Assembly: GCA_029204225.1 (NCBI GenBank)
Contig: CM055103.1
Coordinates: forward strand, 20,650,709 to 20,714,708
Direction: 5' to 3'
Source of the DNA: Diphasiastrum complanatum
Lineage: Eukaryota > Streptophyta > Lycopodiopsida > Lycopodiales > Lycopodiaceae
DNA: 64,000 nucleotides
In this document: piece by piece, positions 22,552 to 34,377 of the stretch
How positions within the stretch are numbered: position 1 is the stretch's first letter
Layout: each line of letters starts with the position of its first letter
Made by a program: the position numbers and the translations under genes
The notes under the pieces: model-generated
Seen by the model: only the letters and a program-made list of their open reading frames with translations
What the model was told of the DNA's origin: nothing
The model's database searches: none

Positions 22552-23012
22552 CTATGGACTGAGTTCCAGATAGTAGAGAAGAATCTTCCCTCTCAAGGAC
22601 TTGAGTAACTCATTATGAATTTGAGTACAACTCAGCTCATTTATCATAGGCGTTCTACTAAGGGCATCTGCTATTAAATTGAATTTCCCTCGTCTATACC
22701 TGATAGACATATCAAACTCTTGCATCAACTCTTCCCAATGAGCTTGCCGACCTCTAAGCTCAGGTTGATTGCAAAGGCATCTGAGACTTTCCTGGTCTGT
22801 CAGGACCTCAAAGTTGGAACCATACAAATAATGCCTCCAAGTCTTAAAGGCATGAACTATGGAGAAGAGTTCCTTTTCATAGGCACTGTACCTAGTCTGA
22901 ACTGGCTCGAGTTTTTTACTCTCGAACGCAATTGGTCGTGCACCCTAAGTTAGTACAACACCAACTGCAAAGTCACTAGCATCTGTTTCGACCACAATGG
23001 CTGATTGGGATC
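22552..23012 (-). pseudogene. RNase H of Gypsy G
   Basis: Motifs IVVETDASDFAVGVVLT, RPIAFESKKL, YSAYEKELFSIVHAFKTWRH, NFEVLTDQESLRCL and KFNLIADALSR identify the RT-associated RNase H. One stop follows VVLT. It is fused in phase to the end of gag upstream, showing that protease and RT were deleted. Confidence 0.88.
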
Positions 23013-24100
23013 GACGACTTTTAAAACTGGTGCTGTAGCTAAGGCTATTTTGAGAGCTCGCTAGCATTGCAGAGGTCAACTGGCAACAGTGTTCATGGTC
23101 TTCACGAAACACTTTGATCTCGGAAGCTGCCGAGTCACTGGGGAAACTTACAGTCTGAACAAGATGAACTTGTTTTTTATCTTTTTTAGTGAAAGGCCCC
23201 TTGGGACACTGTCTGACTATGTGTCCCTTGCCCATGCACACAAAGGTTGTTGTCTCGCCCTCTTCCTACCCACTAAATCATCATAGAATTGAGCATATCT
23301 GAGAGCTTGCTCTAGGGTAGTGGGCAAGTTTCTCTGAACTTCTACTTTATACTCATCTTTAAGGCCACAGACAAATCCCCTGACTTTCTGATAGTCATCC
23401 ATATTTTTAATTTTTAAGATTTCTTCTCGATATTACGAGATACATTGGATTAGGGACCTTTCCATTACTGTTTTCTCCCAGGCTCTATCAAGTTCATTTT
23501 CTGGTAGAAATTATCTTAGGAAGGCCTCTTCAAAGGCTTTCCATGACCAGGGAGTTTGCCTAGTCTCCTGGAGATTTAACCACCACTTATAGACAATGGG
23601 CCCTAGGGAAAGACTGGCCTCAATAGCTTGCAAATGGTCAGGGGTCTGTTTAAGAGCATGATTGTTCTTCCACTTGTTGAGGAAGGTTTGTAGAATATCT
23701 ATGTTTCTATCCTTCTCTTCCCCATATAAAAGTAGGAGGCTTCAAGTATTTAAAGACACTGGGGTGAGACCGCATAGACTCACCTGAAACTGATGGAAGT
23801 GGAGAAGGGGACAACTGAGAAGTGGAGGGAAGGCTTTCTAGAACTTAAAATCAAGCCTTTGGTTTCATCGAATGAGTCATCCACAATGGACTTGAAATTG
23901 GCTAACACCAGGCTCAGTTCATCCACTTCTGTCACCAAATGGAGAAACTGCTCGTTGGTGACCAACTCGTCGAGTTCTTTGGTGAATTGCTCCTGTTCTT
24001 CCATTTCCATGGGTTCTTTCCCCTTACTAAAAGCCAAGGCTTCTGTTTCAAGTTCATCAATGCCTCTCTCCGGGGGTTGATCAGGTCCCTAAGGAGTGGT
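23013..24100 (-). pseudogene. Gag of Gypsy G
   Basis: The start MTTP lies near 24100. An acidic N-terminal segment (EEQEQFTKELDELV) is followed by the gag core near 23700-23400 (WWLNLQETRQTPWSWKAFEEA, DDYQKVRGFVCGLKDEY) and a zinc knuckle CMGKGHIVRQC that lacks its first cysteine. There are several frameshifts and stops. Directly after the knuckle and about 50 residues of linker, RNase H begins. Confidence 0.8.
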
Positions 24101-24734
24101 CATTTTCAAAACGAAAGAGAGGTACCTTAACCTCTGACTAAAAATAAGAAAAAGATTGACTAAACTGAAAAACGAAAGTAGAATACTTAGCTCTTTTTTA
24201 GGACTGTGCATCCAGAAAGAAAAGCAAGAAACCCCCTCAGTTCTTCCGCCAGTGTCCAATCCGTCTTCTTAAGCTGTGAAAAAAACCCTCGTTGATTGGA
24301 AAACAGTCTGGCTGCCCAAAGAACTTCTGATTTGAGGCCCCAAAGAAAATCCAAATTCGGAGGAGAACTACCAACGTTGGACCTACACCAGATTTCCTCT
24401 TGAAAGTCCGTCGTCCTGATCTATCAAGATTGGTTTGATTTTACAACTCTGACAGCTGATTTTATAGCGCTGGACCTGTTTATAAATTTCTACTCCAAAT
24501 CCGCTCAGCAATCCACAATTTATTCACAAAAAACAGGGGTAAATCCCTAGTTTCTTAGTGTTGAGTCTATACATGAAATTCTACTCAGAACAAGTGAGAA
24601 TCTCATAGAAATTTGACCAGTAGAAAGCTATTCCTACAGCACTGGCCCTGCTCTTCCTCTGAGAACTTCCAAATATTCTGGGCACTCTATCTACTTTCTC
24701 CACTGTTGCCACTAAGCTCCCAAAGAAGGAGATA

Positions 24735-24746
24735 CCTCTGATACCA
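24735..24746 (-). other. Primer-binding site of Gypsy G
   Basis: The minus strand reads TGGTATCAGAGG next to the LTR. Confidence 0.8.
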
Positions 24747-24747
24747 A

Positions 24748-25099
24748 TGTAATAGATCCTAATACCACAGTAGGGCAAACACTAACTCCTCCCCCCAGCC
24801 TCGCCTACTCTCTGATATGGAGCAAGCCCCTTCTAGCCCAGTGTGAGACCTGGTAGCATGCCTATTGCCAAGTGTCATCCACGTGGCTCTGTCGTGGCAG
24901 ACTGCACATCAAGACCCAACGTGGGGTCCTATCCTGTTGACAGGGTCCCTAGGCTGTGTTAGGCCCGCCATGGCTATGGACCGTGCTGGGGCACACTGTC
25001 TTGCCCTGTTGGTCGTGTACGCTGCTGGACACGACCCTGACTGTGGTATCTGACCTCCTGTGTTCTCTAGAGTTCGGCACTGGTTACATGCTCGTAACA
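24748..25099 (-). repeat. 5' LTR of Gypsy G
   Basis: 352 bp, TGTAATAGATCC... to ...GCTCGTAACA on the plus strand. More G+C-rich than its surroundings. Its first 76 bp match the remnant at 21658. Confidence 0.88.
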
Positions 25100-25104
25100 C
25101 CGGT

Positions 25105-25153
25105 CTACCATATTAGGACTATTCCATGTCCTTAGCTGAATATGGCCATAACA
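25105..25153 (-). repeat. 3' LTR end of element H
   Basis: Continues the H LTR after the Gypsy G insertion (CTACCATATTAGGACTATTC... to ...GGCCATAACA). Together with 21633-21657 it gives about 75 bp of LTR. Confidence 0.8.
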
Positions 25154-25163
25154 TTCTTCCTTC
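25154..25163 (-). other. Polypurine tract of element H
   Basis: The minus strand reads GAAGGAAGAA immediately before the LTR start TGTTATGG. Confidence 0.65.
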
Positions 25164-28100
25164 ATTAAACTATTTCTATCCTTAGAAGCTCCTCAAAATA
25201 GGAAAGAATTATAGGAACAGTTCTTTTAGCTTTCAATATTAACCTGGAAAATCATTATCCTTAATCAGACCTACTTATCAAACAAGTACTCAGAGAAAAA
25301 ACTGTTTTTAGTCGTTAGTACAAACTCTGGTTTGAAAAGCACACTAAGAGAGATATTTTCTCAACTGGGTTACACTCAACATAAGTTAGTATCATCACCT
25401 TCATGTAAAACACTAACATGAACTACTGAGTGAGATATTACATAATTAAAAAAATTAAAGTTAAAGAAAAAATAATAACTACAGTTTGAAATCATCCACC
25501 AACTCTGGCAGAAAATTTATAAAAATCCTCCAAGTACAACTATTCTTAGAATCCAATTCTAAGATATGATATTTCATACAACTAGAATCTCTAGAAGAAT
25601 CATTAAGATATAAAATAATTTAAAATTAACTCTGAGTATGCTAGATACTCTTATGAGTTAGTTAGCCCTGTTTCTAGCATCATATGTAGAAAAAAATAGC
25701 AATCATTCTATCTAATAAATTTGTTTGTCCTCAATGATATCTGGAGATCTAATCAAAAGAAAAAACTGTAGTAGAATAGCATTCACTAGATAAATTTAAT
25801 TCTCCACAAATAAAATACTTATCTTGTGAGAATGTTTGTGAGATCCATAAGTTTTCAGTTAAAATACTGGAGTAAAGAGATTCAAAACACTGATCTGAAT
25901 TCTTATTCCATTAATAGATCAAGACTTAATTGTCGCACTTAAGAATCATCACAATTCTTATAATCCACTAACAACTATTAAGTGATTATTTATGATCCGT
26001 CAACCATAATTATTTAGATTCATATGATTCGTCAATCATAATTTTCAGGAATCCAAAATCATACTTAATCATTTACAAGATACTGGAGTATATGTTCCAC
26101 ATAACTCTAAGAAATGTAAGAATCATTCCAAAATCTTCCCGAATAGGAAAATATTGGACTTTAGAAATACTCTCCAAACATGATTCTTTAACTGAAATGC
26201 GAGATTCAAGTTCTATAAACCATTGGTAATTAAAGACAGAAAGCATACCCAAAAGATAATGGCAATCATCTCAACTACAAAAACTTTAGATTATCGTCTA
26301 GAATCAAATCTAGATACCCAAAGTCCAGCTGAATATCAATTCAGTTATTATTCTCAAATTCATTATGATTTGTAATCCAATTGAGCGCTCTGGGATACAA
26401 TCACTAATGAGCTGAGTCTATTCCTTAACTAAAAAATACTCTATCCCAAGAATACTGTATATCCAATGCACATAATTTTAACTAATGAATCCTGATGATT
26501 CACTAATCATGCGTCTTACAAGCAATATAACTTAAAAACATCAGTTTCTGGTGAATCCCCATCACATTGATCGTTTTACCAGTTAACTTCATCTTGGAGT
26601 AATCAATTACTCAAGTTAATTGCCAATGATTCAGAAATCTCAAATGTCTAGCCTGTGTAGATCTTAATTATACTAGCATAACACCACATTTAGATCCTCA
26701 TCTAAATCATTTTTAAGTTAACCCATAAATCTTCCACCTAAAAATCCGTTAACTGTGCAAGTATCAATCTCAACAATACTTGATCATATATCTATGTTCA
26801 CCGACTAGGTTAAGTGCACCAAATAACCCTAGTAACCAGGAATACATAGTAGATTCATACAAGATTAATCGTGCACAAGAGAATAATCTCATTATGACCC
26901 AGTACATAAACACATTCTTATCTGGCAGATTCCTCCACAATCCACATATGTTACTCACATATTTCACCAAGAATCTTGTAACTCAGCTACTAAAAAACTT
27001 CTATTTCTCCTGAGTAAATAACATATTCGAGAAATCTATGAGACGAATAACATTCAATCTCAATAGTTTTCCAATCCAACTTACCTCTAATTACATAATT
27101 TTTTCTGCTCAATCAACCTCTCTCTGATCCTAGTACTCAAACTAAGTTTAGGTTGATCCAATACAAACATCTCAGAGTTAAATCCTGATCAAACTTATTC
27201 CTATTCCCATCAAAATTGAATTAGTAACCTTGGACCTTTCATTATACTACTTATAGATAATAATTTAAGTTTCAAACCTGTTCTAGTTCCAGATTGTCCA
27301 CACAATCCCTAGAGAATTTCTCTTATTTGAAAAGTTCCAATTAGATATCTTACATCCAAAATTACTTTCAGAAAAAATCTCATTTCTATACCACAACTGG
27401 TTCTCTTCCGAAAACTATGCAACCCACAAATTCTCAAATAGAATTTTATCCCATCACTTCACCACTCCTTTTAAAGAAATTATCATTTTCAATAAAAGTT
27501 AACTAGAAAGATGATATATGAAAATATCCAAATCCATGAAAAGTCAATAATAGGTGCATTCCACAAAAGGATTCACTTTATTCCAAGTTTATTCACACAA
27601 GTAGTAATTCATATGATATAACGGTCTTTCAGAAGAATAACTTCATGTTGGAGTCATATATTTGAGAAATTACTAAGAAGTAAAGGATTAATTAAGAAAG
27701 CGAGAAATAGATTTGAGGGCCTCTGATTTTGTAAATAATGAGATAACACATTGGGATCTAGATTAAACCTCAAAATTTCTCAAAATACCCCATACATTGG
27801 GGGAACTCTTGAATCCAAAAGAGCCTTTTGTAAAGGTTTTATGTCCACATGGCCCAATGGTGTGTTTCCATGTGTGCTAGACCGTAACGGTGGTGGCCCA
27901 ACTTAAATTTCGGGCAGCCACTTCTGAGATAAACCAATTACACTAAAATTCAGAATGAAGTGGGTGGTAAACCCGAGGCCGTGTCCTCGCACATATGTCC
28001 TCACGTCGCGTCGTGCCTTGCCATGTGGAAGGTGAGTGGAGTGAGTATCTCTTTACACCATTGTGTAGATCATGAAAAACTGCACACTTTTTATTTTTGG

Positions 28101-29780
28101 ATCATTTCAATCCAACACGGTTAAAAAGTTATGGCCATCTGAAGATTCATACCCTACTTGATATCGGAGCTGAGCGACCCATGACCTCTTCTCACTGAAG
28201 ATAATGCTCAGGTCGCGCAGCTCCGATATCTCAGCCATCCGACCAAAGCATTATGTTCAGTCAGAAAAGGCCATGGGTCGCTTGGCTCCGATATTTCAGC
28301 CGCGCGACCAAAGTATTATGTTCAATGAGAACAGGGTCATGGTCACTCGACTCTGATATCATCAGGTAGCCTTATGAATCTTCAGATTGCCATAACGTTT
28401 TAACCGTGTGTCATATTGAAGTATAAAGAGATGCTACAATATCTCAGCCACGCGACCAGAGCATTATGTTCAATGAGAACAGGTCATGGGTCGCTCGGCT
28501 CCGATATCAGGTAGGGTATGAATCTTCAGACTGCCATAACTTTTGAACCGTGTGTCGGATTGAAGTGATCCAAAAAGCAAAAGTGTGCATTTTTTTATTA
28601 TCTATGAAATGGTGTAAAGAGATGCTACAATATCTCAGCCATGCGACCAGAGCATTATGTTTAGTGAGAATAGGTCATGGGTCGCTCGGCTCCGATATCA
28701 GGTAGGGTATTAACCTTCAATTACGATAACTTTTTAACTGTGGGTTGGATTAAAGTGATACAAAAAGAAAAAGTGTGTGATTTTTTATGATCTACGTAAT
28801 GGTGTTGAGAGATCAACACTTGTTTTACTAGAAGCAAGCTTATTTTCTCCTCCACATGTGCTCACTCCACCTGCCTTCCTCATGGTGAGGCACAATAGAC
28901 GCGACGACATATGCGCGAAGATACGGCCTCGAGTTTCCCACCCACTTCATTTTTGAATTTTAGTGTAATTGGTTTATCTCAGAAGTTGCTACCCGAAATT
29001 GAAGTTGGGCAATCTAATGATGTTCTCTCTCTACATCTGTGAACTGAAGTACAGATAGCAGACCATGGTTTTTTTTTAACATCATTCATGAATTTTTGAA
29101 GGGTCAAATAGGGTTACTACCCCCTTCTCTTCAAAGAAGATTTCACCAAATCAGAGAACATCAATTACAGGGTAATGGTAGCTGTTCAGTTCTCAAACAT
29201 ATATTACACTCTATTAAAGTTAAAGAATTGAGACTGACACTCTTCCAATGTATGCTTCAATCATGCAGGTCTTCTTGGAGGATTCTCATAAGCGAAAAAA
29301 AACACTTTCCTTTCTCAACATGCAATCATTTGAATAATGTATTTTTACTGTAAACAATTCATACTAGCCTGATAGATTGTCTATAACCAATTGATGGTTT
29401 GAACTTAAGCAATAACCCACAATTCAGAACATTATGGCCTGATGCATACAATCTAATCCTCTTAACTAAACAGAGTCTAGCAATGAAGCAAGCAACCAAA
29501 TCCTCCATTGCTAGTCATTCTACAATTATTGAAAGTTTTCTCAAACAAAACAAGAAATTACAAATGATTCACACTAATTCTTAGCATCTTTACTTAAAAT
29601 TAAACATGTGGAAGTGCACTCTACCCCCAATTTCAAAAAGCATGCATCAAGACAGAATTAGTGAATCCACTCCCAAAATTCTCTTGAGAATAAAGCACTC
29701 CAACATGATGTAAATCCAAGCACTTCTAAATTCCAAATCGATGTAGAACTTGTCTCCATCCCATTCATGACCGCATCTTA
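25164..29780 (-). other. Noncoding interior of element H
   Basis: 4.6 kb, about 68% A+T, no frame above about 85 codons and no retroelement motif on either strand. It includes the inverted-repeat element at 27896-29010. Confidence 0.6.
27896..29010. repeat. 1.1-kb inverted-repeat (foldback-like) element
   Basis: The outer arms are inverted copies: 27896-28174 (GCCCAACTTAAATTTCGGGC..., CTTCTGAGATAAACCAATTA) against about 28698-29010 (the same read backwards). Between the arms lie three to four partial tandem copies of a unit of up to 200 bp, with GCGACCAGAGCATTATGTT, GGTCGCTCGGCTCCGATATC and AACTTTTGAACCGTGTGTC. No coding. A target duplication could not be fixed. Confidence 0.75.
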
Positions 29781-29797
29781 GCCGGGCTTTGATACCA
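29781..29797 (-). other. Primer-binding site of element H
   Basis: The minus strand begins TGGTATCAAAGCCCGGC, one base inside the LTR; a tRNA-Met-type site. Confidence 0.75.
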
Positions 29798-29798
29798 A

Positions 29799-30283
29799 TG
29801 TAAAGACCCTAAGGGATAACCCCTAAGATGAGGATAGGAGAACACAATAAGAGAGACTATGGGGCCAAACCACCCAACCAAACCTAGATCAAACCTGGAT
29901 CTAGCCCCTGAGCCATGCCATGTGAAAGCTAGAGGAAAAGAGAGAATCTGGTAACCTAAACACAATATATCAACGGGATAATCCCTACCTCATTATATAG
30001 GGAGTAGAGTCCTGTGCATGAATCCATGCAATCCCCATGTAGGTCAACTATAAATAGGTCACATCTCTTCATGCAGTCATGCTGCCTATATCCGTCACAC
30101 ATACATGCAGTACTCCATATGTCTCAATTAGAGTGTCTGGGTCCTTTCAAGGTAATTAGTCACAAACATGCCTTGACTTGGAATTAAATCTCGGCATCGG
30201 CATGACCAATAATCTTGAACACTGGAGGGCTGGTTTACCATATTAGGACTATTCCATGTCCTTAGTTGAATATGGCCATAACA
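29799..30283 (-). repeat. 5' LTR of element H
   Basis: 485 bp, TGTAAAGACCC... to ...GGCCATAACA on the plus strand. Partial copies occur at 20999-21102 and 21633-25153. Confidence 0.8.
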
Positions 30284-33200
30284 TTGGGTCCAATCAAAAG
30301 AGAGATATGTACCAAATTGGCCCAATCCCATTTGATGGCTCACATGTCATCAAGCCAATCAAATTTAGAGATAGAGAAAAAGAGGTCCAATCATAATGAA
30401 GCTCCCCGCATTTCGAGATCCTATTAGAAGGCTTGTTTAGTTCTTTATGTACTTAAGTTTTTTATTGAGATTTCTACACATTTTGAGCAATCTTGAGTTT
30501 CTCTCTCTACCTGAGTATTCGTACTTGGATTATCTCTCTACCCGAGATGAAGGCTTTTCCACATTTAGTTTTGTGTTGTACAAGTCTCCACAGGTGAATG
30601 TACTTGTTTGGTTGATCTATGCATGGTAGAAGGTGCTCTTGCCTTAGATTTATGAGATAGATCTTGGATTTCAATCTATGTATGATCTTTGTGCAATCAC
30701 CAAGTCTTAGGAGATCACAATCACACTATTGGGCAAAAATCTAGTTAGTAAGTGATTAGTTTCAATGTATCTCATCACTAATAGTCAATAGGCCGAAATC
30801 CAACCTTGACCCACCAAATACTTTTTAACAATAGTAAAGTTATTAGCTTTAGGTCTTGTTAACATAAAGAAATGTATCTCGAAGTTTACTTCTAAGTTTG
30901 GCCTCCAAATTGCCAAATAAAACCAACTTATTTAGTTGACAATTTTCACAACCTGCTTGCCACAAGTTACAACCGTAAGAATCAACACTTCATGCACACT
31001 CCAAGGTGTCCTAGGAATTTAGTTGTTAATTAAAGTAAATTTTGGGGATTGGATCATGGTGTATGCAATTAATAAGTAATCAAACAAAATATTGTAAGAT
31101 GCGTTATTTAGGTTTGCTTGTGTGGAACTGCTTGACATTGTTTGTGGGCTAAACTTGGGCATGTTGATGCTTGCAAGTTGAATGGGCCATTGCTTTTTGA
31201 GCCAAACTTCATTTTTTTTGGTTAAGTCAAGTACGAGTTCAAGGGAGACACTCTCAAAGTACAAAATTAATCCTCAACATAAGAGAGCCTTTGTTTCATG
31301 CTTTACATTGATGCAAGGATGCTTTTGAATAGATGAATATAACAAAACGTAATCTCATGCCTACAATTGTATCACTGGAAAAAGAAAAAAGACGAGCATT
31401 TTGCAGATAGCAAACCTGATTGAGAACCTCAATGCAGAGCACTATGACTATAGCATATAAAGCTTGAACTGGATGCATAGTTGCACATAATTCTATCGTG
31501 GCAACTACGTGTTAGGAATTGGTCATTGGGACAGCCATAAATGCATGTAAATGAGAATAGATAGTGAGTGTACCCCCAAATGCCATGGACCATATTACAT
31601 GGGATATCCCAAGTTCCAAAGTACACAAATTTAGCTTTAATTGGATATTTCAAACCTATTTTCAGGCTGAGTGAAAATTGTCATGCAACTAAAGTGGTGC
31701 TCAATTGCTCATAATGCCTATTGCAACTTAGGTGAAAATTTAAAAGCGAAGCAAGAAATTAACGTCAAAATGATGAGACCAATAGCTCATATGATTTAGA
31801 ATATGCTTTTGAAAAAAGGTCAAAAGTCCAAGTTACAACTAATTACATGGCCATGCATATCACAACACCACCAAAAAAACAGATTCTTGAACAAAGATAA
31901 TGAGGTTTGCTTAGATTCCCTTGTAAAGCCATGTTGATATTGTGACTCCAACAAAACGTTCGTACATGCTTGGAGCGTGATCCTACCAACCGTATCTAGG
32001 TTCAGGAGAAGATTTTATGTGGACATTTATTGTGGTTGTTGACACCCATGTCCAAGTTCCACTGTCCTCAACGATCATTAGTCATCGTCACTATTCCTTG
32101 CTCACAAGGTTTGCACTTGACTTTGTCTTTTGATTCCTTGATTTTGATTTCTTTTCGACATTTAGAAAAATAGATGCACGTGGCTATACCAATTTATAAC
32201 AGTGTGGGATCCAGTCTCAGGAGATGAAAGCTGAATTCAGTCGAGTAAATACGTATGAACGAGTAATTTCACAGTTTAGAAGTTACATAACATCACCTTT
32301 GCCATGGTGACCATATCATATAGAGGAACACTTTGAGGATGTGCATGAAAATATACTGCATGATCTTTTGAAGTAAAACAGAAGGCAGATCAGTGTATCT
32401 CGGTCTAAGAACGTTGATTTTTTTATTCTGTAGATTCTAGCCGAATGGGTTATATTGTAATGTAATGTCATGTGACAGCTTTATTTAGCTAGGAACCATT
32501 AGAACTTAGTAGTAGCTGTAGCATGCCCTGCCATATCTATTTCAATGTTTTGCTCTGAGAAGTAAAAAGCTCAAAGTTGAAAAGATTGAAATTTGGGTCC
32601 GAAACTGTCCGAGTGATGGGTGAATATGCATCTCAAAGTCTACTGCAAGATATCGTAGAGTGCCACTTGATGAGATAAATGGTGAGGCTGTGTCTAGGGA
32701 AGCTCCTTCATTGTTGGTCGAAAGTTGAATGTCGACATTTGATTGTTTTTGTGGTGTGGCAGGTGCAGACAAAATGTAATGGGACAAAACCTGGTCATCT
32801 TTTTGGGCAGCTCCAAACTCTTGTAACTTGACTCTTGGGTCTGAACTTTGACCCGAGTATACCAAAAACTCTGAATGGTTCTTTTGATATTTTCTGAGAG
32901 CAGTACTCAGATACTTTCTTGTTCCGCAATAATTACACAGAGCATTGAATAACATCCCAAGTTCCAGTTCTGTGCTGTAATTTCAATTTCCTGCGGATAG
33001 ATGGATCATGCTGTTGCTGATGGTATGATCCATCCGTTTAAGAGGCTCTAGTATTGATTTGACTGTGATCACTAGCAACGATCTCATCTGCCAGCTAGAT
33101 TTAATAGAGCCAGTGCATGGGTGCTCCAAACCCGTTGGCCACAACCTCCAACCCGTCTGGTTTTACGTCTTCCGTCCCAAAAGCTAGCTAGGCTACTTTT

Positions 33201-34103
33201 AGGAACAAACGCAAGCATGCCTAGCTAGCTTTAGGAGCAAAAGCAAGCATGCTTCTTGCGGTCAAGACGTCAAGACTCAAAACCGAAGTCAAAGAAGTGA
33301 TTCTGGCGTCATTTTGAGCTGGTCTTGAGGTAATTATGTCTTGCCCGAACTGTATCTATATCCTCCATTTGTGTAGCCTTTTAAGCTTTTTCGAATCTCT
33401 CAAGATAGACTCAGGTAGAGAATCTAGAATCCAGATGTAAGTGTGATTTGCTAGCCCTTGTGAAGCGGGTATAAAGGCAATTGATTGATTTTTATCCTTC
33501 GCCACCCAACGTTCTCACCCATCCTCTTCGTCCACTTTAACCATCCTTGAGACAGCCCAGGTGGGTGTGAGTAGCTTATTAATTTTGCTAAGAAGTAAGA
33601 AGTACGACTAGCACTGGAAGTGTTGATTGGAGACAATAGGTGGCGTAGGTGGCAGTGATCATGAAGCTGATGGACGCATGGTTGCTTGCAAAGTGCAATC
33701 AGTGTGCACACATGGAGTTCGCGGATAGTACGAGAATATCACTATTTTAACCGAAACACAACTAGGACTCCTAGTCTAGGAGCATAGCAGCCCTGGCGAA
33801 AACCCAGCTCAAACTAGCGTAATCTGCTAGCCTCTGATCTTTCTGGCTCCTTCTTTTTCTACCTCTCATCATGCATATGGCTAAAAAGTCGCCATGCACG
33901 CACACACTTAGTCTGTTTTTACCTGTGTTTGTTGGGCAAGTGTAAAATGTTAGCAGCAGCTATGATCTTCTTCACAAACTGGCGGGCGTTACTGTGAATC
34001 AAGCTGCAGAACTAATAAGGATATAATCCTGTAAACAGAGTAATGAGTTCTGCAATCCTATCACATGTAATAATTGCTATCCAAGCGTCATCCTGTCACG
34101 AGC
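30284..34103. other. Intergenic region upstream of the permease gene
   Basis: No domain, LTR pair or RNA gene recognised. The part at 30284-30750 has the composition of an LTR or leader but no primer site. A 32-bp imperfect tandem duplication (TTTAGGARCAAAMGCAAGCA core) lies at about 33197-33254. The promoter of the permease should lie in the last part; I could not single out a convincing TATA box. Confidence 0.4.
32542..32955 (-). CDS. Hypothetical 137-codon frame
   Basis: ATG at 32955 opens a frame of 137 codons with a protein-like composition: NYCGTRKYLSTALRKYQKN near the start, VKLQEFGAAQKDDQVLSHYI in the middle and a hydrophobic end (ISIFSTLSFLLLRAKH). I recognise no domain. It could be a terminal exon of an unrecognised gene, a relic or chance. 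It stands alone in the intergenic region. Confidence 0.2.
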   Translation of the reverse strand: MLFNALCNYCGTRKYLSTALRKYQKNHSEFLVYSGQSSDPRVKLQEFGAAQKDDQVLSHYILSAPATPQKQSNVDIQLSTNNEGASLDTASPFISSSGTLRYLAVDFEMHIHPSLGQFRTQISIFSTLSFLLLRAKH

Positions 34104-34130
34104 GAGAGAGAGAGAGAGAGAGAGAGAGAG
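34104..34130 (+). repeat. (GA)n microsatellite upstream of the permease start
   Basis: About 13 GA units, 250 bp before the start codon. GA/CT tracts are common in plant 5' untranslated regions; a role here is inference. Confidence 0.95.
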
Positions 34131-34377
34131 TTTAAAGTCTATTGGCGTGAAGGTGAGTCTTCAGCTACAGAAGGAAACGAAAGAGTGCTACCTTGCCACT
34201 TGTTCCGTGAAATATTTCTTGCTTCAAAGTTCTATGCTTCTTTCTATGAAGACTGGGAATTGGGTCTAAGAATATCAAGTGGTAGCAATTGCAGGTTGGA
34301 TGTAGCATCGGGTGCTCAAAGCAATCATCTGATCAACAACGAAGAGCTAATTTTTCTACTACCAGCCACTCTCCACA

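Larger units (their letters stand above)
21658..25099 (-). mobile_element. Gypsy element G, internally deleted
   Basis: A 3.44-kb element with a full 5' LTR (24748-25099), a tRNA-Met-type primer site, gag, RNase H and integrase. Protease and RT are missing, and only about 76 bp of the 3' LTR remain (21658-21733). The flanks TCGGT (21653-21657) and CCGGT (25100-25104) look like a target duplication with one change. Joining the flanks restores the H LTR as seen at 30214-30283, which confirms both edges. Confidence 0.85.
21633..30283 (-). mobile_element. Element H: LTR retroelement without coding capacity
   Basis: 5' LTR 29799-30283, primer site 29781-29797, noncoding interior 25154-29780, polypurine tract 25154-25163 and a truncated 3' LTR (21633-21657 plus 25105-25153, split by Gypsy G). 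The interior is A+T-rich with no gag or pol motif in any frame, so this is a LARD-like unit that would depend on proteins from elsewhere. The 1.1-kb inverted repeat at 27896-29010 lies inside. Confidence 0.7.
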
